From NCBI GenBank assembly GCA_903837355.1, contig CAILUI010000198.1, positions 1-53,007 on the forward strand: DNA of 53,007 nucleotides, read 5' to 3'. Every line of letters begins with the position of its first letter. The stretch's first letter is position 1. Positions 8,437-16,242 of the stretch are shown in pieces. Both the position numbers and the translations under genes were made by a program. Origin of the DNA: an uncultured Victivallales bacterium. GTDB taxonomy: Bacteria > Verrucomicrobiota > Lentisphaeria > Oligosphaerales > JAFGRS01. The notes beneath the pieces were generated by a model. That model saw only the letters and a list, made by a program, of their open reading frames with translations, was not told the origin of the DNA and made no database searches.

Positions 8437-8834
8437 GGGCAATGGAGTCGCTCCTCTACCTCTGTAGCTGGTCTGACGGGAATCGCGGGGCCAACTCTCG
8501 CGTGTCGGCGTGGCTCTGCTGTTCGCGGCGGGCGATGGAAGCCAGCTCGAATGCAGTGCGCCGCCCACGGCCTCAACCGGTACACAATGCGCGTAACCCA
8601 ACGCCCCCGGTTCGTCAGCGCTGCCCCGGCAGGACTGTGGAAGTCACACTCGCCGGTGCTACCATAGAGGCCATTGCTCTTTGACACGCTGTGGCGTGGT
8701 CGGCGCCGCCATGCCTGATGTCGCACATCGCCGGCGGCACCAGGAAGCCGCGCCCCCACCCCCTATACCCGGTTCTCCCCGTCGGGTCAGTGTGCGCCAA
8801 TGACCCGGTGAATGGGGTGGATCCGCTTGGGTTG
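8437..8834 (+). repeat. Cassette leader copy B, long form
   Basis: It aligns with copy C over about 400 nt. Shared landmarks are CGGCxTGGC, GGGCGATGG, CTCAACCGG against CTCCAACCGG, ACACTCGCCGGTGCTACC, GCTCTTTGACAC (8676-8687) and the CANDPVNGVDPLGL codons ending at 8834. Its right end overlaps the toxin start. The interval 8390-8436 carries no gene. The junction inverted repeat is CGGGTCA (8783-8789), 11 nt, TGACCCG (8801-8807). Confidence 0.78.
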
Positions 8835-9716
8835 GCGGAAGCGGGGCAACCTGCGTGGGGGCCTTACCCGATCCTTTACGCGACCAAGCTGTCCGACCAC
8901 CTCTGGGTCCATTTCGCCAACACCCCCTCCGTGGTCGCCAACACGGCCGAGGCAGCCGCGCTGCAGCCCATCCGCGGCATCCCTGCCGTGATCGAACTCG
9001 CTGACGACGCCGCGTCGGATTGGCTCATCCGCCACCGCGTGATCGACAGGTCGCTCGGCGAGGGATTGGACGATCTCGCGGGAGTCGGCGTGGCGAATCC
9101 GGTTGAGGCCGCATTGGCGGCCGACGTCTTCGCCCATGCGGCCAGTTGCGCCGGGGCCGCCCTTCGCTCCAGGCTGGCGGCCCGCACGGCTGAGGCCATT
9201 GCACTGGCGGAGATGGAGGTAGCCCTGCCGGAGTTTGGGGTAGGCGCGGCACGAGCGGGTGAGTTCTCAGTGCCCGCGGGTGGAGGCCTGATCCTAACCG
9301 TCAAGGAGCCGAGGATCCTAAGCGAAACAGCTCTCTCGCCAGAGGAGCTTGCGTACCTCCTCAAGAACTTCACCATCAAGAAGCGCGCGATTGAGCGCGC
9401 TGCGGCTCGCGGGGAGCTGGTTTGGTCGCCTGGGACTGATGCGGTACGGATCTCCGAACTCCAGCAGGCATACCGAGCTGAGGTGGCCGCACGCTTCAGG
9501 CGGATGTACGGGGTTGACGTTGATGCGGCCAAGCTTGCCCTGCTGAACGCCGACCATCCAGTCGATCTTGTCGTCGGTGGGAGCGCCACACAACGCCTCA
9601 AGATGCTAAGCGAGTCTATCAACAAGAGCGTCGGGGCGTCTCTGCTCCAGGCTGGCCGCAGAGCAGGCCTTTCGCCTGGTGATGCAATCGACGCGGTTGA
9701 GTTCGTGCCGAGGTGA
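8790..9716 (+). CDS. Orphan Rhs C-terminal toxin module, probable HNH-type nuclease
   Basis: The product is 308 aa from GTG 8790, beginning with CANDPVNGVDPLGL. The frame stays open upstream to 8691, but that sequence is leader, not Rhs core. Residues about 30-150 are an Ala/Val-rich linker. The C-terminus contains KKRAIERAAARGELVWSP, then a segment with NADHPVDLVVGG (His256) followed by QRLKMLSESINKSVG and ending GDAIDAVEFVPR. The order H-(P/x)-VDL-x-x-GG, then NL/LKxLxxxxN-x-S-x-G, is a pattern I recognise from HNH/EndoVII-like tips of Rhs and CdiA proteins, so a DNase or RNase is the best guess. Assignment to a named family is uncertain. The immunity gene follows at once. Confidence 0.75.
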   Translation: MCANDPVNGVDPLGLAEAGQPAWGPYPILYATKLSDHLWVHFANTPSVVANTAEAAALQPIRGIPAVIELADDAASDWLIRHRVIDRSLGEGLDDLAGVGVANPVEAALAADVFAHAASCAGAALRSRLAARTAEAIALAEMEVALPEFGVGAARAGEFSVPAGGGLILTVKEPRILSETALSPEELAYLLKNFTIKKRAIERAAARGELVWSPGTDAVRISELQQAYRAEVAARFRRMYGVDVDAAKLALLNADHPVDLVVGGSATQRLKMLSESINKSVGASLLQAGRRAGLSPGDAIDAVEFVPR

Positions 9717-9724
9717 TGGGTACC

Positions 9725-10183
9725 ATGGCTAACCGGTTCTCATTCGTGACCGACACGGCGACCATGTGCGTCTTCGACCTGACATGTCTGAAGCACCGTC
9801 TGGGTGATGACGCAGACTGGTGGAGCATTCCGCGGGAGGAAATGGCAGAGGTGAACGACGGGAACGTTGCGTTCCTCGGGCTGGGAGAGGACGGCAGATA
9901 TGAGGTGACCGTTGTGGACGAACCGCTCTCAGGTGACTTCACAGCGGTGAACTTGAAATGCCCGTCAGGGCGTTTCTTCATCGGTTGCGGGGAAGAGGTG
10001 TCGTCTGATGGCCTGGAGCCAGAAGGAATACGTGGAGGAGGTTTCCTTGTGCTGCCCACCGGCAACTACCGGATGTCGGCGAAGCATACTCGGGAGGGGA
10101 TATTGGTTCACTTCCAGCGACTCGGCGAACACGGAGGTGACCTCCGGAACGCGTTCCACAGACCCGTGCGGTTGGCCCTGTGA
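9725..10183 (+). CDS. Putative immunity protein of the HNH-type cassette
   Basis: The product is 152 aa from ATG 9725, chosen because GAGGTGA lies 8 nt upstream; ATG 9716 and GTG 9713 are in frame and overlap the toxin stop. No SUKH pattern is visible. The sequence opens ANRFSFVTDTATMCVFDL, then KHRLGDDADWWSIP, then VAFLGLGEDGRYEVTVVDE. I recall an uncharacterised DUF6386-like family with this opening, but this could not be verified here. Its place directly after a toxin tip, on the same strand and nearly overlapping, is the standard immunity position. Its TGA stop is the first three bases of TGACCCGGTG, the same 10-mer found at the 5' cassette junction. Confidence 0.75.
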   Translation: MANRFSFVTDTATMCVFDLTCLKHRLGDDADWWSIPREEMAEVNDGNVAFLGLGEDGRYEVTVVDEPLSGDFTAVNLKCPSGRFFIGCGEEVSSDGLEPEGIRGGGFLVLPTGNYRMSAKHTREGILVHFQRLGEHGGDLRNAFHRPVRLAL

Positions 10184-10190
10184 CCCGGTG
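10181..10190 (+). repeat. TGACCCGGTG at the immunity stop, direct repeat of the cassette junction
   Basis: This is identical to 8801-8810 in the 5' junction of the same cassette, 1380 bp upstream, so the toxin-immunity module is bracketed by a 10-bp direct repeat. It may be a trace of site-specific insertion. Short GC-rich words recur by chance, so confidence is moderate. Confidence 0.45.
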
Positions 10191-10247
10191 CTCTCGAGGC
10201 CTGCCGCTGTACCGGTGGCACGGTTTGTTCTTGGCAACGATTCGGCG

Positions 10248-10646
10248 CCGTGGGGGCAGTCGGCCTCGCCCCTCTGCCTCTGGCTACCTCGACGTGGATC
10301 GTGGGGCCGGCTCCCGCTCTCCGGCTTGGCACTGCCATTCTCGGAGGGCGATGGGGGTCTGCCCGAATGCCGTGTGCCGTCAACGACTCCAACCGGCACA
10401 TGGTGCGGGTAACCCCAGGGGCGTCCCGACCGGCCGGCACTGTGGAACGCACACTCGCCGGTGCTACCGTAGGGGCCGTTGCTCTTTGACACGCTGGCGC
10501 AACTGACCGCCGACCGCCGGGGACGCTGGGGCCCATTCGTCGGCGGCCCCGGTAAGCTGTACACCCGGAACCCCCTATAGCCTGTTTTCCCCATCGGGTC
10601 AGTGTGCGCCAATGACCCGGTCAATGGGGTGGACCCGCTGGGGTTG
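10248..10646 (+). repeat. Cassette leader copy C, long form
   Basis: This is the counterpart of copy B (see its landmarks). It contains GCTCTTTGACAC (10481-10492), a GGGGCC/GGCCCC stem (about 10527-10550), ACCCCCTATAGCC, the junction repeat ATCGGGTCA (10593-10601), 11 nt, TGACCCGGT (10613-10621; 8 of 9 paired), and the CANDPVNGVDPLGL codons ending at 10646. No gene lies in 10191-10601. Confidence 0.8.
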
Positions 10647-11429
10647 TCGGCACTGGGGGACGCCGTCGACGTAGGCTTTGGCGCGGCCATCGGTCTGTGC
10701 TGGGGGGTGAACTCCCTTGTCCGGTGCCCCCTGGAATGGGTGGACTCAGCCTGCCGTTGGGGTTTCCAGGGGCTCAGGTCCAGGAACCCCGATGAGTACA
10801 GACACGGGGCCACACAACTCGCGCTCAAGGGGGAGCTGCTCGGGCGTTCCCCCAATGCGGCCACGATGTCTGACGTGGAAGACTTGGCGGCTTTCGTCGG
10901 GACCAGCCTGACGGTTGAGGCAGCAGCCGCGGCAGTAGCGGCGGCGTGCCCGGTGAGGGTGATCGAGGGGCCTGGCAGGTCCGCCTCGACGCGCGCCATC
11001 GATGAGACCGCCGAAGTCGGGCGGGCAGAGAGGACGGCGACTTGGGTCGATGAGGCGGGGGACTTGAGGGGTACCGCCAGACCAGGCATGCGCCCGGATG
11101 CGTATAACCATCAGGCCGGGGCTCCAGGGGCGCGGTGCAACTTGCTGACGGGGCGAGGGCAGGCCCCGTATCTCCAGTTCGTGGACGAGGCAGGGAACAT
11201 CGTGGGAGCGAAGTTCGATGGGCTGAGAGGCACGGAGCTGATCGACCGGAAGCTGAACCCGTTCTTCTCAACGAAGGCGGTTGACCAGGCAAGGCGTCAG
11301 ATAGCCGTGGCGCAGCACTATGGCCTGCAAGCGGTGTGGGAGCTCCCCACACCTGAGGCCGTCAGTGCAGCCAACCGGTTCATGCAGAGCAACAAGATCA
11401 CTGGAATAACCGTGAGGCTTGGGCGATGA
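10602..11429 (+). CDS. Orphan Rhs C-terminal toxin module, restriction-endonuclease-fold (Tox-REase-5-like)
   Basis: The product is 275 aa from GTG 10602, beginning CANDPVNGVDPLGL. Residues about 16-135 are linker. The C-terminal part (about 165-275) reads AGAPGARCNLLTGRGQAPYLQF, AKFDGLRG (Asp206), ELIDRKLNPFF (Glu212, Asp215-x-Lys217), QARRQIAVAQHYGLQAVWELP and NKITGITVRLG. The Asp...Asp-x-Lys arrangement, followed by a helix QARRQ and the strand VWELP, is the PD-(D/E)xK core of the Tox-REase-5 type used as a DNase tip in Rhs and MafB-like toxins. The stop overlaps the downstream small gene by ATGA. As with the other orphans, it lacks a secretion signal. Confidence 0.84.
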   Translation: MCANDPVNGVDPLGLSALGDAVDVGFGAAIGLCWGVNSLVRCPLEWVDSACRWGFQGLRSRNPDEYRHGATQLALKGELLGRSPNAATMSDVEDLAAFVGTSLTVEAAAAAVAAACPVRVIEGPGRSASTRAIDETAEVGRAERTATWVDEAGDLRGTARPGMRPDAYNHQAGAPGARCNLLTGRGQAPYLQFVDEAGNIVGAKFDGLRGTELIDRKLNPFFSTKAVDQARRQIAVAQHYGLQAVWELPTPEAVSAANRFMQSNKITGITVRLGR

Positions 11430-11692
11430 TCTGTGATTACGTACCCCTTATTCGTGGGCTGATCGATGCGTTCCTGCTTCTGGAGCATGCTGGACCCGAT
11501 GAGGTAAACCCGGATACTGCTGTGCGTGGCATGGAGAACATCGCGGCGAGCCTGCTCGCTCTGGGGAAGTCTGACCAGCTCGCCCTTAGAGTAGAACTTG
11601 GGCGGATCGCCGACAACGCGCAGGATGAGGCATACGCCGACTTTGTCCGTGCGTTGCCGGACATGGTCGGCCTTGCCTCGCCGCAGGATTGA
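11426..11692 (+). CDS. Small putative immunity protein of the REase cassette
   Basis: The product is 88 aa, with ATG 11426 overlapping the toxin stop. It is a mostly helical acidic protein (PLIRGLIDAFLLLEHAG, then RGMENIAASLLALG, then LRVELGRIADNAQDEAYADFV). No family is recognised with certainty. The size, the overlap and the position match immunity genes for nuclease tips. The TGA stop is again embedded in TGACCCGGTG. Confidence 0.72.
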   Translation: MICDYVPLIRGLIDAFLLLEHAGPDEVNPDTAVRGMENIAASLLALGKSDQLALRVELGRIADNAQDEAYADFVRALPDMVGLASPQD

Positions 11693-11699
11693 CCCGGTG
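11690..11699 (+). repeat. TGACCCGGTG at the immunity stop of the REase cassette
   Basis: This repeats nine of its ten bases at the 5' junction (TGACCCGGT, 10613-10621), 1077 bp upstream. It is the second case of the junction half-site coinciding with an immunity stop codon. Confidence 0.45.
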
Positions 11700-11742
11700 C
11701 CGTTCGCACAGATGACCTACTGGCCGCTGCGGTTCTGCAGGG

Positions 11743-11940
11743 CAATGGGCTCGCCCCCTTCCTCTGAAGCTGCTTTGACGAGAGGCGATAGCTCCAGATC
11801 TCCGGCTTGGCTCTGCTGTCCTCTGTCTGCGGCGTTCGGGCCGACAGAATCGCCCCTGTCATGCTGGCAGCGGGTGTTGCGCGCCCGTCAGGGGCGCCAT
11901 ATCTTCCCCTTGTTCACCACCCGCTCTTTGACACGGCGCT
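11743..11940 (+). repeat. Cassette leader copy D, truncated after GCTCTTTGACAC
   Basis: The first part resembles copies B and C (GGCAATGGGCTCGCCCC, TCTCCGGCTTGGCTCTGCTG). From about 11891 it is nearly identical to the reverse complement of copy E (GGGGCGCCATATCTTCCC, GTTCACCAC, CGCTCTTTGACACG). Homology ends around 11940, 24 bp before cysD; no junction palindrome or CANDPVN codons follow. A cassette has been lost or replaced here. Confidence 0.7.
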
Positions 11941-11963
11941 GCCGAGCAGTGGAAAGAGGGAGC

Positions 11964-12764
11964 ATGGACCGCCTTCACAGGCTGATATGCGAGAGTGTGT
12001 ACGTGATCCGGGAGGCGCAGGCGCGCTACCGGCGACTGGGCGTGCTGTGGTCGATGGGCAAGGACTCGACGCTGTTGCTGTGGCTGTGCCGCAAGGCGTT
12101 TCTCGGGAAGGTGCCCTTCCCGGTGGTCCACATCGACACGAGCTATAAGTTACCGGAGATGTATGTGTTCCGCGACCGGCTGGCGCGGGAGTGGGGCCTG
12201 GACCTACGCGTGGTCCGCAACGAGGAGGCGCTGGCGCAGGGAGTGGGGCCGGAGACCGAGGACGTGCTGGCCTGCTGCCACGCCCTGAAGACGCTGGCCC
12301 TGCGGGAGGCCATCGAGGGGCTGGGGTTGGACGCAGTGCTGCTCGGGATCCGGCGCGACGAGCATGGGGTCCGTGCCAAGGAGCGCTACTTCTCCGCCCG
12401 CACGAGCGACTTCCTCTGGGCCGTCGGCGGGCAGCCGCCGGAGCTCTGGGACCTGTACGCGTCGGTCGCCGACGCCGGGCACGCCCGGATTCACCCCCTG
12501 CTGCACTTCGCCGAGATGGACGTCTGGGAGGCAACCCGGGCCGAGGGGATACCGGTCAACCCGCTGTACTTCAGCCGCGACGGCTGGCGTTACCGGAGCA
12601 TCGGCTGCGGCCCCTGCTGTGTGCCAGTGGCGTCGGAGGCGGGCACGGTGGCGGCAGTCATCGAGGAACTGGCCACGGCGTCCACACCGGAGCGGGCTGG
12701 GCGGGCGCAGGACAAGGAAGCATCGTTCACGATGCAGAAACTGCGGTCGCTGGGGTATATGTGA
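11964..12764 (+). CDS. cysD: Sulfate adenylyltransferase small subunit-like (CysD, PP-loop)
   Basis: The product is 266 aa, with ATG 11964 after AAGAGGGAGC. It belongs to the PAPS-reductase/CysD adenylyl-transfer family: PP-loop SMGKDS (30-35), HIDTSYKLPEMY (56-67), GIRRDEHGVRAKERYFSAR (the CysD signature) and a C-terminal KLRSLGYM. With CysN it makes adenosine phosphosulfate from ATP and sulfate. It is somewhat shorter than the usual roughly 300 residues and has SIGCGPCCVPV where CysD proteins normally have a GCxP(L/V)TGA-type segment, so a specialised role is possible. It is followed by cysN; a GTG start for cysN overlaps this stop. No cysC (APS kinase) and no reduction genes are seen nearby. 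Confidence 0.88.
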   Translation: MDRLHRLICESVYVIREAQARYRRLGVLWSMGKDSTLLLWLCRKAFLGKVPFPVVHIDTSYKLPEMYVFRDRLAREWGLDLRVVRNEEALAQGVGPETEDVLACCHALKTLALREAIEGLGLDAVLLGIRRDEHGVRAKERYFSARTSDFLWAVGGQPPELWDLYASVADAGHARIHPLLHFAEMDVWEATRAEGIPVNPLYFSRDGWRYRSIGCGPCCVPVASEAGTVAAVIEELATASTPERAGRAQDKEASFTMQKLRSLGYM

Positions 12765-12829
12765 GCCCGGCGGCTGAGGCCATCCACGAGCTTGCCGACC
12801 TGCCAAGGCCTGGGACTGAACGAGACCGG

Positions 12830-14050
12830 ATGAGCAGTGAACAGGAACAAGACGCGGTGCAGGTGGTGTTCGCGGGGCATCTGGACCACGGCAAGTCCAC
12901 CCTGATCGGCCGCCTGCGCACGGAACTGGGGCTGCCCCACGAGCGCGCGGCCGGGGCAGGCCTACGCGAGTCGGCGTTCGCCATGGACCAACTCGCGGAG
13001 GAACAGCGAGATGGGATGACGCTGGAGACGGCCCAGGTCTGCCTGCGTCTGCCGGAGCGGGTACTGGTCCTGATCGATGTCCCAGGCCACCGTGAGCTAC
13101 TGCACAATACGCTGACCGGTGTGTCCCACGCGACCGCGGCGGTGCTGGTGGTGGACGCAGCCGAGGGCATCCGCGACCAGACGAGACGGCATGCGCGGGT
13201 ACTCGCGCTGCTGGGGGTCCCGCTGGCTGCGGTGGCAGTGAACAAGATGGATCTATGCGGCTTCGACCGGCACCGGTTCGACGAGGTGTCGACACAAGTC
13301 GCGGTGCTGCTCCGCGAGTCCGGGGCCGGTGGCCCATCTGAGCCGGCGGTGATCCCCGTCTCCGGACGGACGGGGGATAACGTGGTTACGGCCTCCGGCC
13401 GGATGCCTTGGCACCATGGTCCGACGCTCCTCGGCCAGTTGCTGTCGATCCCCGCGATGGCGGCCACAGACGATACGCCCCGGCTGCCCATACAGGACGT
13501 ATACCGTGTCAACGGCGAAACGGTCGTGGTGGGAACGCTGCTCTCCGGTTGTGTCCGGGAAGGGGACTGGCTGGAGCTTCACCCCGCGGGCGGGACGTGC
13601 CGGGTTGTCAGTGTCCGACGGTTCCCGTCCGCCCCGGGGGCGGTCATGGCGGGTGAGGCGGCCGGGCTGGTTCTAGACGGACCGGAGCCCCTGCGCGGCA
13701 TGGTCCTCGCAGGGGCGGCCGCCGGCGTGGCATGCACCCATTCGGTTCTGGGACGGGTGTTCTGGCTGAGCGCTGGGGTTCTGCGCGAGGAGAGCGCCTG
13801 GGCCTGCCGTTGCGCGACGCAGGTCGTGCCGGTTACCGTGACCGCGGTGCGAGAACGGCTGGATGCGGAGAGCCTCGACGCACTGCCGCCTGACCGTGGC
13901 CTCCACCAGTACGAGCTGGGCTTGGTTGAATTGCGGGCGGTGGACGCCATCGTATGCACCGGCTTCGGGGTGTGTCCGGGCCTGGGGCGGTTCGCCTTGG
14001 AGGACAGCGCAGGGCATCCGGTTGCGGCCGGGGTCTTCGGGGAACGCTGA
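12830..14050 (+). CDS. cysN: Sulfate adenylyltransferase large subunit-like GTPase (CysN)
   Basis: The product is 406 aa from ATG 12830. GTG 12761, in frame and overlapping the cysD stop (GTGA), would add 23 residues and couple translation. It is an EF-Tu-type GTPase with all motifs: GHLDHGKST (16-24), switch Thr64 (DGMTLE), DVPGH (83-87), NKMD (138-141) and a G5-like SGRTGD. Two beta-barrel domains follow (QDVYRVNGETVVVGTLLSG onward). CysN hydrolyses GTP to drive APS formation by CysD. Its end, ALEDSAGHPVAAGVFG, is typical of stand-alone CysN; there is no fused CysC kinase domain. The neighbouring phosphohydrolase and sulfatase suggest sulfate-ester metabolism rather than simple assimilation, which is inference. 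Confidence 0.9.
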   Translation: MSSEQEQDAVQVVFAGHLDHGKSTLIGRLRTELGLPHERAAGAGLRESAFAMDQLAEEQRDGMTLETAQVCLRLPERVLVLIDVPGHRELLHNTLTGVSHATAAVLVVDAAEGIRDQTRRHARVLALLGVPLAAVAVNKMDLCGFDRHRFDEVSTQVAVLLRESGAGGPSEPAVIPVSGRTGDNVVTASGRMPWHHGPTLLGQLLSIPAMAATDDTPRLPIQDVYRVNGETVVVGTLLSGCVREGDWLELHPAGGTCRVVSVRRFPSAPGAVMAGEAAGLVLDGPEPLRGMVLAGAAAGVACTHSVLGRVFWLSAGVLREESAWACRCATQVVPVTVTAVRERLDAESLDALPPDRGLHQYELGLVELRAVDAIVCTGFGVCPGLGRFALEDSAGHPVAAGVFGER

Positions 14051-14122
14051 GCCATCGAAGCACCTGACGTGATCAGGGCTGCCCCGGACGCTGGACATGG
14101 GGTGGGCTGGAAGGCGGGAACG

Positions 14123-16210
14123 GTGCTCCTCGCGTACATTGACCCAACACCGATCGTAACGGTCACGGGGACGCTGGGCGCAATACTGGCAGCGCTGGCC
14201 TCGGCTGGCGCGCTGCTCTTGGGCTCTGGCCGGCGCCTATGGCGGGGCGCCCGGAAACCGCCCCGGACTGCGCTGGCCGCGGCGGTGGTGGTGTTGTTGG
14301 GGCTGGCAGGGCTCGCGTGCTGGTACTTCCTCGGCGACAGAGAGACGCAGGCAGGAGTACAGTCGAGGGTGCAGGGGCGCTTGATCATCCTGGGGTTGGA
14401 CGGGCTGAGCCCGGACGTGCTGGACCGGCTGCTGGTGGCCGGTGAACTGCCAGGCTTCGCGCGGTTGCGTGACCAGGGCTGCTACCGCCAACTCGGTACG
14501 ACGAACCCGCCGCAGTCGCCGGTGGCCTGGTGCACGGTGGTCACGGGCCGCAATCCCGGCAAGCACGGCATCTACGACTTCATCCGAAGGCAGCCGGACT
14601 CGTACCTGCCAGACCTGTCCCTCACGCGCCAGGAAAACGGCAAGCCTCGTTGCGCCCGGGAAACACCCGCGTTCTGGGACTACGCTGCGGAGTTGGGCGT
14701 GCCGGTGACAGTCGTAAACTGCCCCGTAACCTTCCCCCCCGACGCGGTGAACGGCCGCATGCTGTCGGGCATGGGGACACCCGACCTCCTGGGGACGGAG
14801 GGCACGTTCGCCTTCTACACCACGGCACCCGAGAGCGTGACTGCAGACACAGGCGGGGAGGTACATGTTGTGACGGAAGCGCATGGCCGCCTCGACCTGA
14901 ACGTGTACGGCCCTAACCGCGCGTCGCTGACCGGGAAGACAGAACGCCTCTCCGTCCCGCTGACCGTGGAGGTGGCGCCCGGCCGGGATGGGGCCGCGTT
15001 CGCGGTCGGCGCTGAGCACTTCTGCCTGGCTCCGGGGCAATGGAGCAGTTGGGTGGAGGTAACGTTCGGGCTGGGCCCTTTCAGGGCTATGCACGGCATC
15101 ACACGCTTCTACCTGGCGGAACTGAAGCCAGCCGTGAAGCTCTACATGAGCCCGATCAGCATGGACCCGCGGAAACCATGGCTACCGGTGAGCTACCCGA
15201 AGACGTACGCCCGTGATCGGTGTGAGAAGATCGGCGTGTTCTCGACCCGGGGCATGCCCTACGACACCTGGGGGCTCAATGAAGGCCGTCTCCCGGAGGA
15301 CGCCTTTCTCCAGCAGGCGGACAGCGTCCTGGAGACCAGCAAGCGGCTGCTCCGTGACGAACTCGCGGCGACCGGCACGGGCGTGCTGTTCGTCTACTTC
15401 GAGTACCCGGACATCATCCAGCATCTCTACTGGCGTTTCGTCGACCCGGAACACCCAGCGCACGAACCCGGTGCTACCGCCCGGCTCGCGGGGATGGTGG
15501 ACGAGTGCTACCGCCGGATGGATGCTGTGGTGGGCGAGACGCTGGATGCCATGCGGCCCACGGACACGCTACTCGTCCTTTCCGACCACGGTTTCACGAC
15601 CTTTCGGCGTGCCATGCACGTCAACGCCTTGCTCCGGCGTGCCGGCTTGCTCGTACTACGGGACAGCGTAGCGGGCGGCGGGGGCGGCCCCCTCTTCCGG
15701 GACGTCGACTGGACGCGTACGCGGGCCTACGCGCTAGGATTCGGGGGCATCTACCTGAACCTGGAGGGGCGGGAGCCCCAAGGGATCGTGAAGCCCGGCG
15801 CCGAAGCCGAGGCCCTGCTGTCGGCACTGACCGAGGCGCTCGGGCGTCTCACCGATCCGGCGACCGGCGGGCGTGTCGTGCACCGCGTGTACCGCGGCGC
15901 AGACATCTTCCGCGGCCCCAACGCCAACCGCGCGCCCGACCTCTACCTGGGGCTGGAGCGCGGCTACGGAGTGTCGTGGCAGACGGCCCTCGGGGCAACG
16001 CCCTCGGAACTGCTGGAGGACAACGCGCGCAAGTGGAGCGGCACGCACCTGATCGACCCGGAACTCGTGCCGGGGGTGCTGTTCTGCAGCCGTCCTGTCG
16101 CCGGCGGATCGCCGACGCTCTACGACATCGCGCCTACTGTCTTACGCTGGATGGGTATGGATGACGCCCGGCTTGCGAAGGAGGACCTGGATGGCGCGCC
16201 GCTCTTCTGA
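14123..16210 (+). CDS. Membrane-anchored alkaline-phosphatase-superfamily hydrolase (type I phosphodiesterase-like)
   Basis: The product is 695 aa from GTG 14123, chosen for GGAAGG about 8 nt upstream; GTG 14069 is an in-frame alternative without a ribosome site. The N-terminus AYIDP plus two hydrophobic segments (about 10-32 and 50-70) matches the YIDPGTG-type membrane leader seen in this family. The catalytic domain starts at LIILGLDGLSPDVL (metal-binding Asp93), followed by TNPPQSPVAWCTVVTGRNPGKHGIYDF (probable nucleophile Ser132), SDHGF (Asp488-His489) and SGTHL (His642). Family members cleave phosphodiester, nucleotide or other ester bonds outside the cytoplasm; the substrate is unknown. 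It follows cysN on the same strand after 72 bp and converges with the sulfatase-like gene, whose 3' end is 32 bp away. Confidence 0.85.
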   Translation: MLLAYIDPTPIVTVTGTLGAILAALASAGALLLGSGRRLWRGARKPPRTALAAAVVVLLGLAGLACWYFLGDRETQAGVQSRVQGRLIILGLDGLSPDVLDRLLVAGELPGFARLRDQGCYRQLGTTNPPQSPVAWCTVVTGRNPGKHGIYDFIRRQPDSYLPDLSLTRQENGKPRCARETPAFWDYAAELGVPVTVVNCPVTFPPDAVNGRMLSGMGTPDLLGTEGTFAFYTTAPESVTADTGGEVHVVTEAHGRLDLNVYGPNRASLTGKTERLSVPLTVEVAPGRDGAAFAVGAEHFCLAPGQWSSWVEVTFGLGPFRAMHGITRFYLAELKPAVKLYMSPISMDPRKPWLPVSYPKTYARDRCEKIGVFSTRGMPYDTWGLNEGRLPEDAFLQQADSVLETSKRLLRDELAATGTGVLFVYFEYPDIIQHLYWRFVDPEHPAHEPGATARLAGMVDECYRRMDAVVGETLDAMRPTDTLLVLSDHGFTTFRRAMHVNALLRRAGLLVLRDSVAGGGGGPLFRDVDWTRTRAYALGFGGIYLNLEGREPQGIVKPGAEAEALLSALTEALGRLTDPATGGRVVHRVYRGADIFRGPNANRAPDLYLGLERGYGVSWQTALGATPSELLEDNARKWSGTHLIDPELVPGVLFCSRPVAGGSPTLYDIAPTVLRWMGMDDARLAKEDLDGAPLF

Positions 16211-16242
16211 GCACGGCAGGCGTGCGTTTCCGAGGGAACTCA

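Noticed and set aside
6967..10500. TTGACA within GCTCTTTGACAC as a promoter -35 for each cassette
   Set aside because: No acceptable -10 lies at 16-18 nt in any copy. Conservation may reflect another role; the CTATAG element is too far downstream to pair with it.
16211..16242. Bidirectional terminator between the convergent hydrolase and sulfatase genes
   Set aside because: Only 32 bp with no stable hairpin followed by a T-run on either strand.
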